From NCBI GenBank assembly GCA_002825465.1, contig PJER01000004.1:50969-114968 (forward strand): a stretch of DNA of 64,000 nucleotides, read 5' to 3'. Position numbers and translations under genes: made by a program. Position 1 is the first letter of the stretch, and each line of letters opens with the position of its first letter. Source of the stretch: Candidatus Thorarchaeota archaeon MP8T_1 (GTDB lineage: Archaea; Asgardarchaeota; Thorarchaeia; Thorarchaeales; Thorarchaeaceae). Below the pieces are notes generated by a model, which was not told where the DNA came from, made no database searches, and worked only from the letters and a program-made list of their open reading frames with translations. Below are positions 62,314 to 64,000 of the stretch, one piece after another.

Positions 62314-62895
62314 TCATTTGATTGCATTGACCTGTGCTGCAGACTGGACCCAGAATGCGACACGGACCAAAACTTCCTCTAGGAATCGTTCCTTATCATT
62401 CGGTGAGACATCCTCGGGCCACTTATTCCGACGATATTCATCGAACTTCTTGAATTCACGACCCCATTTTGTTGTGAGCGGAATCTCTACATGTCTATCA
62501 CATGCGGTATTTAATGCACGAATCAGGGTGACATAATCAAACTTGTACCGTATCAACCACTTACGGAGTGCTGTGAAGAAGGCGCGAGAGTTGGTCTCAT
62601 CCCAAGGAAGTTCTTTCAGCTTCTCCCTGTCGGTAGCTTCAATCCTTCCAGAGTTGAAACTGCAGTTCTTATCAAATCCGCATCGTGCACGGACATAGAG
62701 CTTCTTCTTCGACATCCAGAGGATAATATCGTGGTCTCCCTTCTTTTGCATCATCGCTCGATGCGCTCCAGCCGGGAGGATCAGTTCGACCACACCACCT
62801 TCCTTGAATTTCCCATCGGCCTTGAAGTACAGGTCTAATGCCCATGAGAGAGCTGGAATCGTATTTACTGGATAGTATTCATCAGGGTCGGTCAT
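62314..62895 (-). CDS. Uncharacterised conserved-looking protein
   Basis: A 193-residue protein with no recognised domain. The N-terminal half is beta-rich (GGVVELILPAGAHRAMMQKKG, KKLYVRARCGFD), the C-terminal half helical with many aromatic and basic residues (RKWLIRYKFDYVTLIRAL). Only two or three Cys are present and no membrane segment. It lies 83 nt downstream of the small GTPase gene on the same strand, and 19 nt before the AcoX-like gene. A partner or effector of the GTPase is possible but unproven. Confidence 0.6.
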   Translation of the reverse strand: MTDPDEYYPVNTIPALSWALDLYFKADGKFKEGGVVELILPAGAHRAMMQKKGDHDIILWMSKKKLYVRARCGFDKNCSFNSGRIEATDREKLKELPWDETNSRAFFTALRKWLIRYKFDYVTLIRALNTACDRHVEIPLTTKWGREFKKFDEYRRNKWPEDVSPNDKERFLEEVLVRVAFWVQSAAQVNAIK

Positions 62896-62978
62896 AGGAA
62901 CAAGTCACAACACGTACTCTCTCTGATATGAGTTTTCACTTATACATACTGGAAAATGTAGGAAATTTGACACTTGTT

Positions 62979-63527
62979 CTAGATATCTTTCCGCTCTCGA
63001 GATTCAACTAATATCTGAGCCAAGTCACTAAAGATGTCAACAATACCCTCACCTGTCTTCGCACTACTCTCTGTGTAAGGCATGTTGTGTGCGTCTGCAA
63101 ACTCACGACCCTCTGACGGTTCAACAACACGGTCTGGAAGGTCAGTCTTGTTTGCGACCAGAACCAGAGGAATATCCTTGCCAATCGCTTTCTTGAGCTC
63201 ATCAAGCCACTCCTCAAGCACAATGAATGTTCGGCGACGGGTCACATCATAGACCAGCAGACCTCCGGATGAGCCTCGATAGTACATTGGGCGAAGAATT
63301 TGGAACCGCGATTGGCCCGCAACGTCCCAAATCTGCAATTTAACGGTCGTTTTCGTCTGATCGGACCTTATGAGCTCAACATTTTTAACAGCAAACTGAG
63401 AGCCAATGGTAGTCTTATAATCTGTCCGGAAAAATCCATGGGAGAAGCGTGTGACGATCGCGGTCTTTCCAACTGCCCCTTCTCCTAACACTACGATCTT
63501 GAATAGGTAGTCGTACGTACTACTCAT
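62979..63527 (-). CDS. Ras/Rab-like small GTPase
   Basis: A 182-residue eukaryote-like small GTPase. G1 is GEGAVGKT (15-22), the switch I Thr lies in KTTIG (38-42), G3 is WDVAGQ (67-72), G4 is NKTD (126-129), G5 is SSAK (154-157). The switch II Gln72 is kept, though Ser follows where Rab has Glu. The C-terminus (RERKDI) has no Cys, so it is not prenylated. AGGAG 8-12 nt upstream fixes the ATG. Such GTPases are numerous in Asgard archaea and rare in other prokaryotes, so this is the main taxonomic clue. Confidence 0.93.
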   Translation of the reverse strand: MSSTYDYLFKIVVLGEGAVGKTAIVTRFSHGFFRTDYKTTIGSQFAVKNVELIRSDQTKTTVKLQIWDVAGQSRFQILRPMYYRGSSGGLLVYDVTRRRTFIVLEEWLDELKKAIGKDIPLVLVANKTDLPDRVVEPSEGREFADAHNMPYTESSAKTGEGIVDIFSDLAQILVESRERKDI

Positions 63528-63827
63528 TGATTTGCTCTCCTGTATTTCGTATTCCCGCGAAGCGTTACTTGTGTGTTTTGACTGCGATGATAACTTATGA
63601 AGAGTCTTGGTGTGTACTCAACATAGTCCCATGCAATCCGTAGCGTGAATAGGTGCTGCGTCGTCGGAACGTAAAAGGGCGTATGCGACTAATAAGGTTT
63701 CGCGAGATATTCAGGATACATGAGTTTTTGATGCAATAAAGAGCTACAAGCGGAAGCGTGACTTGAAGACAATTATTTGCGAACGCTTTATGTGATTTTA
63801 CCCTGTTGTTGAATTCTACACAATCAC
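63528..63827. other. 300-nt intergenic region with no gene seen
   Basis: Neither strand holds a convincing frame or a tRNA fold. It should contain the promoter of the minus-strand GTPase gene and the 3' end region of the membrane protein gene. A loosely repeated GCG-AAGCGT-ACTTG-like string appears near 63556 and 63750, too weak to call a repeat. Confidence 0.5.
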
Positions 63828-64000
63828 TTATTCACTGGGAGAAACATCAATTGGTATGATAGAGCTCGCGCGCCTCTGGTTCACGGTAAATCCAATTGCA
63901 TACCCTAAGATAATCAACCCATTGAGTATCGCCAAGTAAACGAATGCGGTCTCATATGCAAGTATGAGAAAGGATGTCAGAGTAGTACAAATCAATCCAC
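63828..64000 (-). CDS. C-terminal end of a membrane protein (partial)
   Basis: A minus-strand frame runs from the window edge to a stop at 63828-63830, giving 57 codons. The translated end has two hydrophobic stretches (LTSFLILAYETAFVYLAIL and GLIILGYAIGFTV), followed by a polar tail beginning NQRRASS and ending VSPSE. This looks like the last one or two helices and the cytoplasmic tail of an integral membrane protein. The rest lies outside the window, so no family can be assigned. Confidence 0.55.
   Translation of the reverse strand, partial: GLICTTLTSFLILAYETAFVYLAILNGLIILGYAIGFTVNQRRASSIIPIDVSPSE

Noticed and set aside
63528..63827. Possible tRNA or small RNA in the last gap
   Set aside because: No cloverleaf, T-loop (GTTCGA-type) or CCA-compatible acceptor was found on either strand.
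1..64000. CRISPR arrays, insertion sequences, prophage or integration sites
   Set aside because: No regularly spaced repeats, transposase, integrase or phage structural genes were seen.

Overview
The window looks like part of an Asgard archaeal chromosome, possibly Thorarchaeia-like; the exact lineage cannot be fixed from the sequence alone. The evidence is a Ras/Rab-type small GTPase with all five G motifs (62979-63527), archaeal promoter elements (TATA boxes about 25 nt upstream of starts, some apparently leaderless), Shine-Dalgarno sequences of the GGTGAT type, split archaeal-type glycine decarboxylase, Hdr-type redox proteins, two tungsten aldehyde:ferredoxin oxidoreductases, and secreted proteins with C-terminal membrane anchors. 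I saw no rRNA, tRNA, CRISPR array, insertion sequence or prophage. The gene content reads as an anaerobic heterotroph that uses amino acids, aldehydes, folate-bound C1 units and lipoyl-dependent enzymes.

Layout. 1-12 kb: partial oligoendopeptidase F, PHP phosphoesterase, integrin-like FG-GAP surface protein, SCP2 protein, nitronate-monooxygenase-like enzyme, an iron alcohol dehydrogenase/AOR pair, M20 dipeptidase PepD, PAP2 phosphatase and an acetoacetate-decarboxylase-like protein. 12-18.6 kb: ABC exporter pair, two-domain lipoate-protein ligase, double GNAT protein, GHMP kinase and an anchored exoprotein. 18.6-25.4 kb: a tetrahydrofolate C1 block (FTCD fusion, FolD, formate-THF ligase) divergent from a RuBisCO-like protein and an Old Yellow Enzyme. 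25.4-31.9 kb: MscS channel, FGGY sugar kinase, toroid protein, FMN split-barrel protein, class III aminotransferase and MGMT.

32-34.6 kb holds the most unusual unit: a tightly packed minus-strand operon encoding a stand-alone HdrA N-terminal-like domain, a ferredoxin, a DGC-domain protein fused to a GcvH-type lipoyl domain, two further DGC proteins and an ArsR repressor. A perfect 9-6-9 inverted repeat overlaps its predicted TATA box. It looks like a self-regulated lipoyl/thiol redox or sulfur- or metal(loid)-handling system. 34.7-43.3 kb: Lrp regulator and divergent EamA exporter, then an AcoX/NAD-kinase-like protein, GcvPB, GcvPA, a diaminopentanoate-dehydrogenase-like enzyme and a fumarate-reductase-type flavoprotein.

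43.3-54.9 kb: a Liv-type ABC importer split over three transcription units and interleaved with a second AOR, a MoaD-like protein, an M24-fold protein lacking most metal ligands, a DUF3830 cyclophilin-like protein, an F420-type LLM oxidoreductase, a four-cluster ferredoxin, HdrB and a truncated HdrC-like protein. 55-64 kb: two EamA transporters, a pyruvate-kinase C-domain protein, VOC protein, E1 alpha/beta of a 2-oxoacid dehydrogenase with no E2/E3 nearby, a nitrilase, a second AcoX-like protein, an unknown protein, the small GTPase and the end of a membrane protein. Lipoylation recurs (ligase, lipoyl fusion, GcvP, E1, two AcoX-like proteins), as do ferredoxin/Hdr electron carriers beside AORs.
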